Shown piece by piece: positions 1 to 12,700 of a stretch of DNA of 64,000 bases. Both the position numbers and the translations under genes were made by a program. The notes beneath the pieces are model-generated. The model was not told where the DNA came from, did no database searches, and saw nothing but the letters and a program-made list of their open reading frames with translations. How positions within the stretch are numbered: position 1 is the stretch's first letter; each line of letters begins with the position of its first letter. The stretch is taken from the NCBI RefSeq assembly GCF_949628265.1, contig NC_088786.1, positions 30,277,681-30,341,680 of the forward strand, in the 5' to 3' direction. This DNA comes from Cloeon dipterum. Taxonomy: Eukaryota; Arthropoda; Insecta; Ephemeroptera; Baetidae.

Positions 1-1950
1 ACCAAAGGTCATCCCGAAATGCCATCGAATGAGCGTTTTTTTATTCTGGCGGCCAAGCTTTCCGATGAGAATTTACATTCCTTTAGCAGAATGTCCAGGA
101 TGTCATAAAGGAAGTTAGCGAAAAAATATTGATTACGGAAGTCGATTCTTGCGTCGATCAAAAGGGTCAAGAGTATTTTCAACTTAAAAAAGGAATTATG
201 CGGGAGATCCGTCACTATTATAATCGAATCGTTTATTAATTGCTTATAAAAATTAGAAGTAAAAGAAAAACTGAAGAGAGCTGCGTCTGTTTCATAAGCT
301 TTTATAATACTCGATCGACTCACAAGTGTCGTCACTGCTGTAATTTAAGAATTGAGAGCACGCGAACAAGGCCTGATTTTGCGAATTCCACAAATTTATT
401 AGCTGTTGCTTTGCGTACACATTTTTTCCAGTATTGCAAACTGTGTTTGTGAGAATGCGAATGTACTCATTAGCGCAATACCAATAATGCAGATTGACAA
501 ACCAGCGCGCGATAATGCAATATCACCCCCTCTTTATAATTATTTACAGTTCATTAACGGTAAGCTCGGCGGCCCTATGGTAAACGTCAATATATTATGA
601 TCAACGACTTTAAGGCTCGATGAACGATCATTGTAAGAGTGGCACACCTTCAACCTTTTCGGGAGTGAATTTAAAAAATCACCTAATTAAAAAACTATGC
701 AACTAATCCACTTTTAGTTTTTGATTTGCATTAAAATATTCTGATTGAAGTCGAGATGAAATATTTTATAAATATACACATGCCAGCAGTTAGGAGATGA
801 ATTAATTGTTTTATATATGAAAAATCTCTTTTGGCTGAATTTTTTACTGTGCGGTCAATTTTAGGATAAAACCTGACCATTTTGCAATGCACTGCCAAAA
901 ATTTTTCTTGAAATATTGATGCAAATAAGTAGTGGTCTTTAGTAAGGAAATTAAGAATCATATAAAATTGTAACTATTTTAAATTTAACTTTGATTTTTC
1001 TTCTTCCAGTAGAAAAAAAACAGCAGAAAGAAAAATATATCATTTTCGTGGCGGAAACGAATTTTAGTGTAGGCAATTTAAGCTAAATTTTCGAGCGACC
1101 CACCTCGGCCACAAGGAAACTGATAAATCATTATCTCGCGCGGAGGAAGACCACATGTAAGCATATGCACCGCGTCGAGTTCCTGTCCGCGAGATAAAAA
1201 GCAGCCGCTGGCGTTCAAGAGCATGGAGGGAAAAGAGCGAGGGAGCAAATTAACGAGCTGCCCGACCTGAACGCCGCGAACATGCGGGAGGAAATTGACT
1301 TCTTTTTCCTTATGGATATGAGCGAGCGGTCGACGTATATGAACGGCCAGCCGAGTGATAGCAGCGCCGAGCAAAGGATTCTTTTTGTTCTTTGCAGGCT
1401 GCGCGCCGCGTGTGAGTGCACTAGCGGTGATGCAGGCTGTTTATGTCCTCAAAGATAACGCAAAAGGCGCGCTCGTGAGTTATTTTCACCTTGCGATGCG
1501 GTGTGCAACGCACCTGAGTAGCCGATTGTCCCTCGACTCTCAGTGTGCGTCCTCTTTCTCGTTCGAGATAATGGCATGTGTTTGCCGAGTATGCACCGCT
1601 GCGGACACAGAGAAACTCTTACGTGAAAAGTGTGCGCGCGGGCGAGTGACGCGCGCGCGACCAGAGGTTTTTTTTAAATAGGTAAAGACTGATGAAAACA
1701 GAAATGTAAATTCGCATTTTATATCTGAAAAAAATAAATTAAAAATGAAAACTTGAATGGCAGATAAAACATACCCTATAGGAAAAATTACATGCAGATT
1801 TGGTGTGCATTTCAAATAGCATGCTTTGTCTCTTCAGAAAAGAATTCTTAAAAAAAGTACCGTTTTTGCCAAACATGCAACACCTGAACGTTTCTTAGGA
1901 ACTCTGCAAAATGAAATTTTTGTTTTGTTTATCATATATGTAGCTGTTGT
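1..1950. other. No gene recognised; distal flank of the Kelch gene
   Basis: I see no supported coding exon. Open frames are short, overlap on both strands and match no family I know. The stretch at about 1,100-1,660 is richer in CpG than its surroundings and includes a run of alternating CG around 1,635-1,665, which could be a regulatory or promoter element of a gene lying outside the window; this is a guess from composition only. Confidence 0.4.
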
Positions 1951-1956
1951 TGAGTC

Positions 1957-1962
1957 TTTATT
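1957..1962 (-). other. Poly(A) signal of the Kelch gene
   Basis: TTTATT on the plus strand reads AATAAA on the minus strand, about 155 nt past the Kelch stop codon. It is the nearest canonical hexamer in that orientation. Confidence 0.55.
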
Positions 1963-2117
1963 GCTCAAGCAATCCTAACTCGGGCCCTCTCAAGTCAAGA
2001 AAAGCAAATAAATATTAAATTAATTGAATTAAAAATCAATTTGTAACTTAATTTAATTCATTGAAAACTATTAACAATCAAATAATGGCAGGAATTGCAA
2101 TAAGCTTATACAAGGAA

Positions 2118-5100
2118 TCAATCCAAGCCAAAGAGGAGCAAGAGAGACATATCGTTATCACTGTCCCCACCGCTGTTTTCGTTGTTTTCCTGACTGTTAG
2201 ACGATTCGGAATCATCTTCATGTTGATCATGATTTACAAATACTTCATTTTCAATGTAATATTCTTCTTCCTCGTCATCATCTTCACTTAAACTGTCCCT
2301 GCATTGGAAAAAATAAAAAGCGCCAATCAGACCTTCTGTCATTTTTATTTGAACATTTGGGTTTACCAATAAAAGAAGACCAAGTTTTCTTCGTCAAAAA
2401 GGGAATCCTCTGAGCTGGAATAATCCTCTATGCCGAATGTCTCTGATAGTTCGGGATCGCTTGCTCGCTCATCATCGCAGGCAATTCTGAGGACAGGTGC
2501 ATCCCTCGCCTGACGACCCACCAGCTTGGAGCAAACGTCTAATCCACAAATGGTGGCAGCGGCTGCGGCTGCCCTCGGCACCGGCAGGCTCACACCCCTA
2601 GTCCTGGTTAAAATGGATGGATACAGGCAAACCGTTAAAAATTAATTAGAATTGTTGACTACGATAGTTAACAGATGATCAAATAATAAAATTAGGAACA
2701 AGTCGCTATTTAAATTTTAGACTTAGGCAAATTTCTCAAAAAATTAAACGGCTGTCAATGATTTTTGCGATTGTTTTCGATTCCTCTCGTCGCGATCTAT
2801 ACAACGATGTACGAAACAGGGTAAATTTCCCTTCTTGCGAAATAAATCATGAGTTCAAATAAAGAGACAGTGACCGTCAATTGATTAGCATAAACTTTGG
2901 AGCTGTGATTTTTCTTAATAGATAAAACGGCAACCTGGGCAGATTTTTCCAACAACATTTCCAGAGAATATTTAAGGTAAAGGTAAAAATTATTTTCCAA
3001 AAGTTTCAGTACTGATCCACATTAATCGACACATAATTATTACTGACATGATATTTAAAAGAAATATCACTATGAAAATACTTGCAGAGAATCGACGAGA
3101 GTAAATTTTAAAAATAACTTTGTTGAAAGGTCTGCTTTTGGTTAACTATTTCCTGCCATATTGAGTAATATTGATGCAAGCTTACCATCTATCCTCCAAA
3201 ACGTGGTACACGTCAACACATTTCACATTTCCCAAGTAAGAGACGCCACCGATGAGGTAAATGCATTCTCCGATTATGGCACAGGCCATTTGGCTCTTGG
3301 CGCTGGGCATTGGGGAAACAAAAGACCAAGCATCGTTTACAGGGTCATAGCGCTCTACAGTTCGCAAATAGCGAGTGCCCTCCAAGCCACCTAAAATTTG
3401 AGGTAACATACTTTAGCCTGTTACAATCACTTGTAATAAAGGCAATAGCGAAATTGGCAAACACGTAAATTGTGTAAAATGATTGATTTATTTTTATTTT
3501 TGTAAAAAATATCTTTCCTATCTTTCCCTCTCTTCCTCCTGGGCAGAGTTTGAACCTGATTTCCTGCGAAACTTCAAACCCGCGCGTTTTGACGACCGGC
3601 TTTGGAACCAGCTTCGTTTGCGTACACAGGGTAGACATGAGCGACTGAAATGAAGGTCACGGCGCGCGCGGGTGGTTCATTACGAACAAATTAAAGTGGT
3701 TATAATCTGCGTCAAAATTAAACTAATCTTTAATTAATAGACTCTAATTGCTCTAAACCAAAGAGAGGGAAAGATAGGAAAGATATTTTTTACAAAAATA
3801 AAAAGAAATCAATCATTTTACACAATTTACGTGTTTGCCAATTTCGCTATTGCCTTTATTACAAAAGATTGTAACAAGCCATTCAATTAAATTTTAAATA
3901 TCCAACTTTGTAATTATTTTCTGCATATTTTTCGACCCTCTGCTCAGCACATCCCGTGGACTATGAGCTCACCGGGTCCCCCAGGCCCCAAAAACACCGC
4001 CGAGTGGATGACATGGGGCCCGAGTGGCCGCAGAAGAACTTGGACCCAATATAATGTGGCCATCTTTTCGCCTCCCCGCACCGAGGTCTGTTTATTGAAA
4101 AGCCAGACATTTGTCCCTAAAGCTAATGTGGGGATGTATGGGGCATAGTTGCTCTGCTGATTCGCAATAAAATCGCTTTGAATCTAAAGCCGCTGGAGAG
4201 GTGCGAAAACCAGCAAGTGGTGAGTTAGCGCCGGTGGGCTATTTGAGCATTTCGAGTCACTTAATTATTATGACCACCTTTTGCCATCTCTGACATAATA
4301 GACAGCCTATTAGATCCTCGAACTGCTTAAATATCTCCCATTGCTCTGACACTCCCGAGGATGCCTTAACAATATGCGAGCCATTTATTATTAAATTGAT
4401 TTTACAATGGTTACTTACACAATTGAACAACAAGGAATTTAATTGAAACTTAATTTAAATTTGTATTAAACTATAAACTTGTGTCAAATTAGTCGCATTT
4501 GTTTTGTTGACGTGTCACTCCATGACCGATGTTTTTTTATATATATTTTTTAAATTACTTGTAATGTGTATTTAATTAGAGAAAAAGTCAATAAAAAATA
4601 ATAAGTTGATATTATATCATAGTTAGGATGTCAACACTCTAGGTTGGTTGTTCCTTTTTATGAAAAAATGTACTATGACGCCAAAACTTGTTGAAGTTAT
4701 TTGAGCAACGAGAACGAAGTCCGCCTCTACGTCATAATATGGAAGTTGAAATTGAAATATATTACCAAATATAAAAATAAAACCGTGACACTCCACACAC
4801 GCGGCAGCTCGTCTCGGTTCATTCAACGAAGCCACAGGGATCCACTTTTGCTTCTGGAGGTCAAACTTTTCGACGCTGTCCAGCGTGCGGAAGCCCTCGA
4901 CGCCGCCAACCAGGTAGACGCACTGGCTGACCGTGACCATCCCTGCGGAGCTGCGCGGATGCGCCAGGCTAGGTCCGACTGACCAGGTGTCGCTGGCCGG
5001 GTCGTAGAATTCGACGAGGTTAGTGCTTTGAAAGAAGCCAGAGCCAGCCACCATGAGGCGATTGTCCACGGCCGTCGCACCCATGCTGATCCTGCGATGA

Positions 5101-6787
5101 TTTTTCATGAGCTTTATAAAACAACATTGGCGCTCGCATCGGCCCTACCTCTGGTGATGGAAGCTTTTAATGTCACTCCACTCTAAAGTTTCCAGGTTTA
5201 ATTTGCTGCATTTGGTGCTCGGAATGCCGAGGTCAGCCCCTCCAAGTACGTACAGGTCTTTGCCAAGGAAAGCTAATTTGTGCATGGCCAAGCGCCTGAA
5301 GTTTTCTTCGTCCATCGGGACTCTCAACTCCACCTTTGGCTGTGATAAGTAAAAATCAAATTAATAAGAGCAATCATCACCAAGGAAATCAGCCGTGGAA
5401 CTTATACCTCAAACCACTTCTGCGTGTGAATATCGAAAATCAGCACTGTGTCAGTGGTGGTGTTGATAGCATCTGCAGTAGAGATTCTGCCTCCCATCAG
5501 CAGGATCAAAGAGTGAGGAAGCCTGGCCTTCATGAATGCGGGGACTGGCCCTGTCAACGAGCCTTGATTGTTGGTCCGAACCGAAATCATAGCGTTAGTC
5601 TCCAGATTTCGCAGTCGGATTTCATTAGCAGCAGAGTTGTTTGACGCCATCAATTGGTGCTCCGCAATCTAGACAAAACATAAATGAAATGAATGCTCAT
5701 AAGGCATTTCAAAGTCCGTATTAAATGATATAAGCAACAAAAATTTTGCTTATTTAAATATGAAATGGTGACATTAAATTTGTCACGTAATATATACATA
5801 ATACGAAAATTGATCTAAAGGAGCATCAATCGTAATATTGAGTGAAAAGAATTTTTCAATCGTTCCTTTCACTCTTAGTTTCATCATACCTTAAATGAAT
5901 TAAACTGAAACCTAAAGTGCTAATCTCTCCCATTCTCAAAAAGCTCAAATTAAAGTCGTTGCTCACCTCATAAGCAACAAAATTGAAAGGCAATGCTCCG
6001 ATGCGAAGTTTCAATGCCAGCAAAGGCACGTTCTTGGCGCGCTCCTCCGGGTCGCAGCTGGCCCAGCGGACGATCAGGGTCCAGACGGACTCCTCGCGGG
6101 TAGCATTTAGCTCATCACTCTCTACCAATTGGGTCAATGTCTTGGTGGTCATGGCTCTCAAATTCTCATCATTGCTCATTTTAATCACATTTGCTAGCAG
6201 ATGGTTCCAGCCGATTTGCTCAAGTTTAAAACTTGGCAACGGCTTGCTGACAGAAAAAAAATTAAATTTCCTAATCAACCCGGAATGTCATTAATTATAC
6301 TTTTCCGTCTGTACAACAGCAATGCTGGAGGACAGATTGAGGTTTTCTGTGAAGAAGGCAAGGCAGAGTTGTTCCAACTTGTCCAAGCAGAGAAAGTCAG
6401 CGCCCAGGTACACTTCAACCATGTTAAACGGATTCAGATCAACGTTCGCTGTGTAGATGTACTTCAAAAGTTGGGAAACGGTGGCCGGTTTGAAACCGGG
6501 CATTCGCACCACCTTGCGGCCCTGGATCTCCGTTTGCCGATCAATGCCTTCCAAAAGCGGCAACTCATCTTCTACTTGGCTTCGAGCCCAAAGGGCCATT
6601 CTAGAACAGGTACCTGTATTCGAGGTGCTTAAAGAATTTTTGGAATATTCACGAACTCGAAATAAGGGCATGATGAGGAGATGACCTGAGAGTGGACTGG
6701 AAACAGGCACCCTTCGCCGCCCTCAAGAAGAATGTCGCAGCTTTTGAAACTCCGTTGATCCCACAGGTCTGCTCTTTGCAAAGACAT
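2118..6787 (-). CDS. BTB-BACK-Kelch protein (KLHL family), likely Cullin-3 ubiquitin ligase adaptor
   Basis: Nine exons, read downward: 6787-6657, 6600-6301, 6246-5967, 5668-5408, 5339-5149, 5091-4766, 3390-3186, 2597-2367, 2298-2118; 701 aa. The start is the first ATG (AAAATG context) after an in-frame TAA. BTB is at about residues 14-120 (CDILLEGGEG, then SCPYF, KYIYTANVDLNP), BACK at 130-245 (ESVWTLIVRWASCDPEERAK), and six Kelch blades at 291-590, each with a GG-type turn (LLMGG, YVLGG, LMVAGS, YLVGG, FIFGG, YLIGG) and a closing Trp. Proteins of this layout bind Cul3 through BTB-BACK and recruit substrate through Kelch. After about residue 590 an Ala-rich step leads into a Ser/Asp/Glu tail not typical of the family. 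The paralogue cannot be assigned. The weakest junction is the first (donor GTTCGT, 56 bp intron), chosen because it restores the BTB sequence. Confidence 0.88.
2598..3185 (-). other. Kelch gene intron 7
   Basis: A 588 bp intron between the sixth blade and the acidic tail (donor GTAAGC, acceptor ending CTAG). It is AT-rich, and nothing else is recognised in it. Confidence 0.7.
3415..3881. repeat. Fold-back (long inverted-repeat) element
   Basis: Left arm 3415-3534 and right arm 3761-3881 are near-perfect reverse complements over roughly 115-120 bp: CAATAGCGAAATTGGC at 3443 reappears inverted at about 3838-3853, and GAAAGATAGGAAAGATA at 3768 is the complement of the segment near 3510-3526. I found about two internal mismatches plus some at the outer ends. 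A 226 bp spacer with CpG-rich parts separates the arms. No transposase frame and no clear target-site duplication is visible, so it resembles a non-autonomous MITE or fold-back transposon. Transcribed, it would fold into a long hairpin. Its left end is only about 24 bp from the 3' splice site of Kelch exon 7. Confidence 0.85.
3944..4302 (+). repeat. Dispersed repeat, copy A
   Basis: This stretch aligns over most of its length with the reverse complement of 22636-22935. Shared blocks include TCAGCAC.TCCCGTGG at the start, CATGGGGCCCGAGT, GACATTTGTCCCTAAAG (4106-4122), GGTGCGAAAACCAGCAAG (4200-4217), and a TTTGCCATCTCTGACA-like end. Copy A has an extra 67 bp at 4123-4189 absent from copy B. It is richer in GC than the surrounding intron. 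The element class is unknown; no coding potential is shared between the copies. Confidence 0.8.
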
Positions 6788-9700
6788 TTTTTTGAATATC
6801 GATTTCAGTTGCACCTTCAATTTTTATTGTTGTGATCTCAGCATAATGTAAACAATGAGAATGAAAAATCTGTTCAATTTGTGATTGTTGATTCTTAAAA
6901 CACTTTTTTATTATAACCTAATTATGTTCCTATTTTAATTTATTTGTCTAGATATGGTACATAATGTATGGGGCAAAATAATAAAGATCATTTGAATAAT
7001 CTAGTTTCATTAATCACATTATTTAATGAGCATTACTATTCACGCCTAAATTTGGTGCGAATAGGTGCTGGACGTCCCCTAACACCTGAATTAGAGGCAA
7101 ACCAGTGATGTTACGGGAGAAATCGTAACTTTAGCGCACCGGTACATCTCTCCCGATCCCACTGCAATGCCTTTTGCGACCTTCGGTGCCCGCCGAAACG
7201 ACTGCCACCCTGCCCGCCCCGAGAGAGATTTTTGTACAGCCGCGGCCGAATTTTCGTGCAATGCTAACCAAAACCAGAAATTCAGACACACCCTCGAAAT
7301 CACAGATCCGTTGGTACAACGCAAAAAATGCGGTGCCCATGGACGGCGGTTGCTATTTGTACGGTTGCATGTTTTTTCAAAATACGATACCGGATTTTAG
7401 ACGGTTGTGTTTGCGAGTAGGACAACTGTTGCGTCCTCGATATTTTTAATCGTGGTGTGTAAAAGTGTCCTCTAGCCCCCCTATTGTAAAATAGGTGTTC
7501 AATTTTTAATTAAATTTTTGTAATTCAAGAGGGAAAACACTAGCTTCAAGTGAAAAATAAAGAATCTTTAAAGTTTTATAAAATTAAAATAGAGCTTTTC
7601 AATTTGGACAGGTTTTAAGACTATCAAATTAGTAAAATGCTTTGGTTGCACAAATAATAATTAAGTGTATTCTTGAGAGAAAAATGAATTACAAAATTAA
7701 ACTTTCCACTCAAGGATGCAACTAGCTTTGATTGAAAATTTTACTTAAAGATTTGTTAATATATTTTGAAATAATTTCCAAATGGCCGTGTGTTGCTTTT
7801 TAAACTGACACAATTAAGTTTTTGTTTTAAGACTAAGATGTTTTACGGTTCAAAAATACAAAAACAAAAAATGTCACAATCTAGGTGTGGGTTTGATTTT
7901 TTATGAAAAAAGACAATAAACCAAGTTAAAATAAAAAATTTGTTTTAATGACCGATTATCCTAAAGATCAGGAAGACACAAAAATTATTGTGGGCCAGAT
8001 AAAAAACAATTTTAAATTGTATCCAATGTGGCCCATCTTCAGCCGGAAGCGATTAACAATTTTTCTGCCGTGGTTTTCTCATTCACCCTCACTCAGAATT
8101 AATATCAAAGCAGACTAAACAAATAATTTCCGTAACGTTGAGTGTAATTTCGTGTCTCGCCTTGGAAAAAAGATGAGTCGCCGGAGATGAGAACAGAGCA
8201 GAATGCATCCGGTGTAGAAGGAAGGCGGCGGAAGAAGAAAACGGACGAAATGATAATAATGACTGCGGCGTTGTTACATTTATTCGCGCTGCCAGCAGCA
8301 GCAGCAGCAGACGCATTGTTCGGCACAAGAGAAATACGCGGCTGTGCTGCGCGGAGAATAGACGTTACAAAAAGAGCAGGAGACAGCCGCGTGCATCAGC
8401 AGGTGCGCTAATCACTCTAAATTCATCTACTATACGCCGCGCGCCGGCAGAAAGGATGTTAAAACGCAATTACATCTTTCTCCCTCCAGACCTTGCTTCG
8501 GAAATAACAAACGCTACAGTCCGCAAGCGAAAGAAACACAAGAGCATTTTGAGATCATCTTCTGATAAGATAATTAATTAACGAGGATGTCACATATTTT
8601 TTAAGCAATTTGTATATATCAGTGTGGATAATTTGTGTGCCGCGGGTATGTAGATGCTATAAAAAAATATATAAATGCGCCCTCTGAAAGTTTGGTTAAG
8701 CTAATTTTGAATCAAAATTGTTTTATTTCTATTAAATTAATGAAATTTCCTCCTAATTACCAGCTACGACAAGGGATTCGAAGCAAATTAAAAGATTAAA
8801 TACAAACGATCTGTGGCTACAGAGAGAGAATGAAGTGACGGTTATATCGTTGCTTGACTTTTTAACCTATTTAATAAATTCAGGTGTCTCCTACATCCTG
8901 AAATGGGATAAAAAAAAATTAAATGCTCTTCGCCGTTTGCAGAAGGAAGATATAATTATGTTAAAAGAGGAGCGAGCACAGCAGACGCGAATGTTTGACA
9001 AATGTGGGAAGGTGGCAGGTGCTGACGAGCAGCAGAATTTTCACAGCACCACCGCTTCCAACGGCCAAACGCGGCGCGAGTGAGAGGAAGTACAAATTAA
9101 AACGCCAGTGCTCGTATTTAAATTTTGCTCAGGGATGCTTTTTATCGCCTATCAGCATACACCAGCATTAAAAAAGAGACGCTGTTTACGTGAAGCTTAA
9201 TTATAACATCAGGCCGAACTTCGGATTAGCGTTCAAATATAATAAAGGTTTAATCATAATTTTTTTTAATAAATTGCATGAAAATATTTATTTAACGTTC
9301 GTGGGTTTTGCTTCTTGTTCTCAAACAATTAAATTAGCTGTATCATATCATTTTTTATTCTTCTGAAATTTTTCTCTATCATTTCTTTTTTCTCTGAATT
9401 TTCACCCTGAATTAGTTCCTCACAACGAAGGATATCTAACGATCAAGTGAAAAAGATTTATTAATATCCCCTTTTGTCTTTGGTTGAAGAATCGTTTTCA
9501 TTCCTTCGATTTAAGAGTTATAGTATACGCATACAGCAATACTTTTTATTTAAATATGTGTGTCACACAACAATTAATTGAATATCAAACATTAGCATGT
9601 TAAAAAAATTACCGGTCCCATTAAATAGTTAATCATGATAGCTCGAATAACTGCCAAAAAAGGCTAAAATTGATGTAATTTTCCTTACGCAAAAATCGCT

Positions 9701-12700
9701 TTATTTGTTACGTAAAGATACTTTTTGTAATGATGGTATTTTTCTCGAATGTGGAATGTGGAACATTTTTAAAATCTTGTACATCAGCGATTACATATTT
9801 TTTCTGGCAATATTTCTTAAAAATTTAAAACTTTCGTAATTTTGAAAAGATTAAACGTATAATGAAAGATGTCGAAAGAAGAAAAATAAGATTTTCAATT
9901 GCACGTCGTAATAAGGGAAGTTAAGATGCACAAAATTAAGAAAGTTTTGTCGAGTACACGCTCTTTAATTATTATTTAGACCGCTTTATTACAAATATCA
10001 GAGAACAAAACAAGCATTTAACAGCCCCAAAACGTGGAAAATGACATTTTGTTTTAATTACAAAACCGGATGTTAAGAAACGCATTTAATGTATTGGTAT
10101 TGAATGTAAAAGGCAAAACGCACAATTTCAAGCCAAGCAACGCAACTTTTATTTGTTAATGTCTTGGTAGTATTTAAGTCTGGAAGTTATATGATTATTT
10201 GTTCATAAAACATTTACTTTATATAAATCCATTTCAACTACATCTATTAGAAATCTCTTAAACAATAACTTAAGTACACAATAAACAAAAAGGAGTTTTT
10301 ACTTCATCTCAAAAACAAAAGTTTTCACAAAAACTACATTTTTAGAGGCGAGGTTTGGCCCCGCAGCCGATGAGTAATGCAGCAAAAGCGTTAATTTAGG
10401 AAAACCAGAGCAACAACCGTCTTGCAGAAAAGAAAACATAGAACACAAAGAAGAAGCCTTTTGCAGACTGACAATTAGACCCACAAGATCAGGAGCGCGC
10501 GTGCCACGAGAAAATTAACAAATGCCTGACTCAGCAGACGCGCGCTGCACGGAGAGGAATTTCTGCAGATGAATTCAGGTTTTGCACAACGACGTCTCTC
10601 TCTTCATCTGCGGCATTCAAACGCGAAGCGTGAAATCCTTTAGTAAATATGCATAAACACGGATGAGTCACACTCTCAAAACCATATTAGACAGAGTGAG
10701 CGAGAACAAGTTGTATGTTTGCTCGTTTTAAAATGCATTTGGAAGATGTACAAGTTTGATTTATTTTTATGTCTCTGCCTCAAGGTTTATATTTCAGTGA
10801 AATAAGTTCAAATTCAAAAGCTGTAACCAGTAAATTGTCATTAATTATGTGTACAAACTTTTTGTATAAAGCCGCTAATGCTGATTTATCTTTTGAATCC
10901 TTTTAGTGTTTCGGAAAATTCATTCATTCATTTGAAAATGAAGTCTCTTATGAAATAGCTGTAAGCTGTATCTATTATGAATTAAAAAGTAAAACGTTGG
11001 TAGGTTCATCAAAAATAAAAATTCATACAATGGCACGAAAACAAATCCCAAGAAATGTTTTCTTTGATTAAAAACAATGATCCATCTCTACCTTGTTAAA
11101 GCCAGAAATTTATCGATGCTAGGAAGTCTGCATATATACAACAATTTTTTATGCATTTAAATTTTAAATTTCGGTGTCGAGGAATATACAATTTGATATT
11201 TATTGCTCATGTTTTTCTATTTATTTTGGCAAATAATTTAGCTTGAATGTCAAGGGTTTTGTATGCTGTGCGAGTGCATGAAATAAAAAAGGAAGATCAA
11301 TATTGTAAAATGTCAAAAGGAACAAAACAAATCACCAGGATTTTGTCTGGTGCGTATGTTCGGAAATAAAAATTCAAGCAGACAAAAAATGATTGCGATA
11401 TGATTCATTAAACCGCATTTTGTAGGGGGCGCACGTCTGCATTTCTCAAACAATGGCATATACATCGGTCCAGTTGGACACTTTTTAGCTTGGCATGCGT
11501 GCACGAGTGCAAGCGAAAATCTTTGATCCTTTCATTCTGCTCTTTGCTAACATAAGAGAGCGCGCACGCGGTGTGTTGCTATAATAAAGAAAGGAAAATA
11601 GTGTGTAATAGCCTCACGGCACATTGCTTTAATAAAATGTGTATGCAAATGTAGTTGGCAAGAAAACAAACACGCGAGTTTCGTTTTGTGAGGTGCATAC
11701 CGGAATGAGGGCGTGTTCTTTATTCAAGCAAGCGCCTGGCACATAGGCAGCACATACACACACAACACAGCACGTCCGCACAAATTCTTTGCTGAAATAA
11801 AGCTCTAATTAAACATGAAAGTGCGCCTCGGAAAGCGTCGTTGCACGAGATGAAAATTTAAAAGCTCGCTTTCCAGATCAACAGCGTCAAAACGTTTCAA
11901 CTACGCAGCAAAGAGAACGAATTTTGAGAGAATATCGTTTTAAATTTCAAACTTTTATTAAAATCTGAATGTCAGGTTTTGCAAATTATATTTTGCAGCC
12001 GATTTAAAAACAATTTATTTTGTTTTGGGCAAAAATGAATTTAACGTGCCGAAATAAGATTCGATGATTGAGGAATTTTGACCTCTAATATTATTAGTTT
12101 GTTAACCAACAAACAAAAACCAACCTCAATATAAAAGTGGTGACGTTTGAACAAGGTTTTACCGAGCAATTTGATTGGATTCCAAATTTCAGCCTTATTT
12201 TCCCCTGCGGCGAGAGATGATGAGCTACATGAACTCAGTGTTGACATCAATTAGCTCGTTTTAATAGTTGTCACGATATCACAAAGAGATTCGTTCTCTG
12301 GCAAGAAGCAGGCTATGTTCAGAACACCACAAATTATTGAAATCGTTTCTGCTCCGCACAATGCATTTTGGTGAGAGGATGGAGATGCCTGCTAGAAGCC
12401 CTTTGGCGTGTGTGTGTGCATGTGATGATGCGACGGTGATAGCCGCAGGAGACACCGTTGATTGCACACGGGATTCATTGACAAGAAGCCAAACGCCGGC
12501 CAGCGCGATGGAAAACGTTATATGGCACAAATCTGGCAGGCAGCTAAAAAGGGTTGGGTGTGCGTAAAACATTTATCTCGCTCACCATGCACGAGAGCAA
12601 AAACCGAGTCTCGTCAGCAAGTGACGCGGAAACTCCTGCTCCGTGAGCATCACCTTTCTATGATTCTTAAGAAATGAACTTGAGATCATTCATAATACTT

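Larger units (their letters stand above)
3391..4765 (-). other. Kelch gene intron 6, carrying two repeat insertions
   Basis: At 1,375 bp this is by far the longest Kelch intron (most are 54-68 bp). Donor GTAATA follows FIFIFG and the acceptor restores the GG of blade 5. It contains a fold-back element (3415-3881) and a dispersed repeat copy (3944-4302), which together account for about 60% of its length. The rest (about 4,303-4,765) is AT-rich with nothing recognised. Confidence 0.8.

Noticed and set aside
4623..4765. Read-through of Kelch exon 6 to the stop at 4623
   Set aside because: Splicing at TTTG|GTAATA restores a perfect Kelch blade (IFGG then LEGTRYL) in phase, so the run-on residues are intron.
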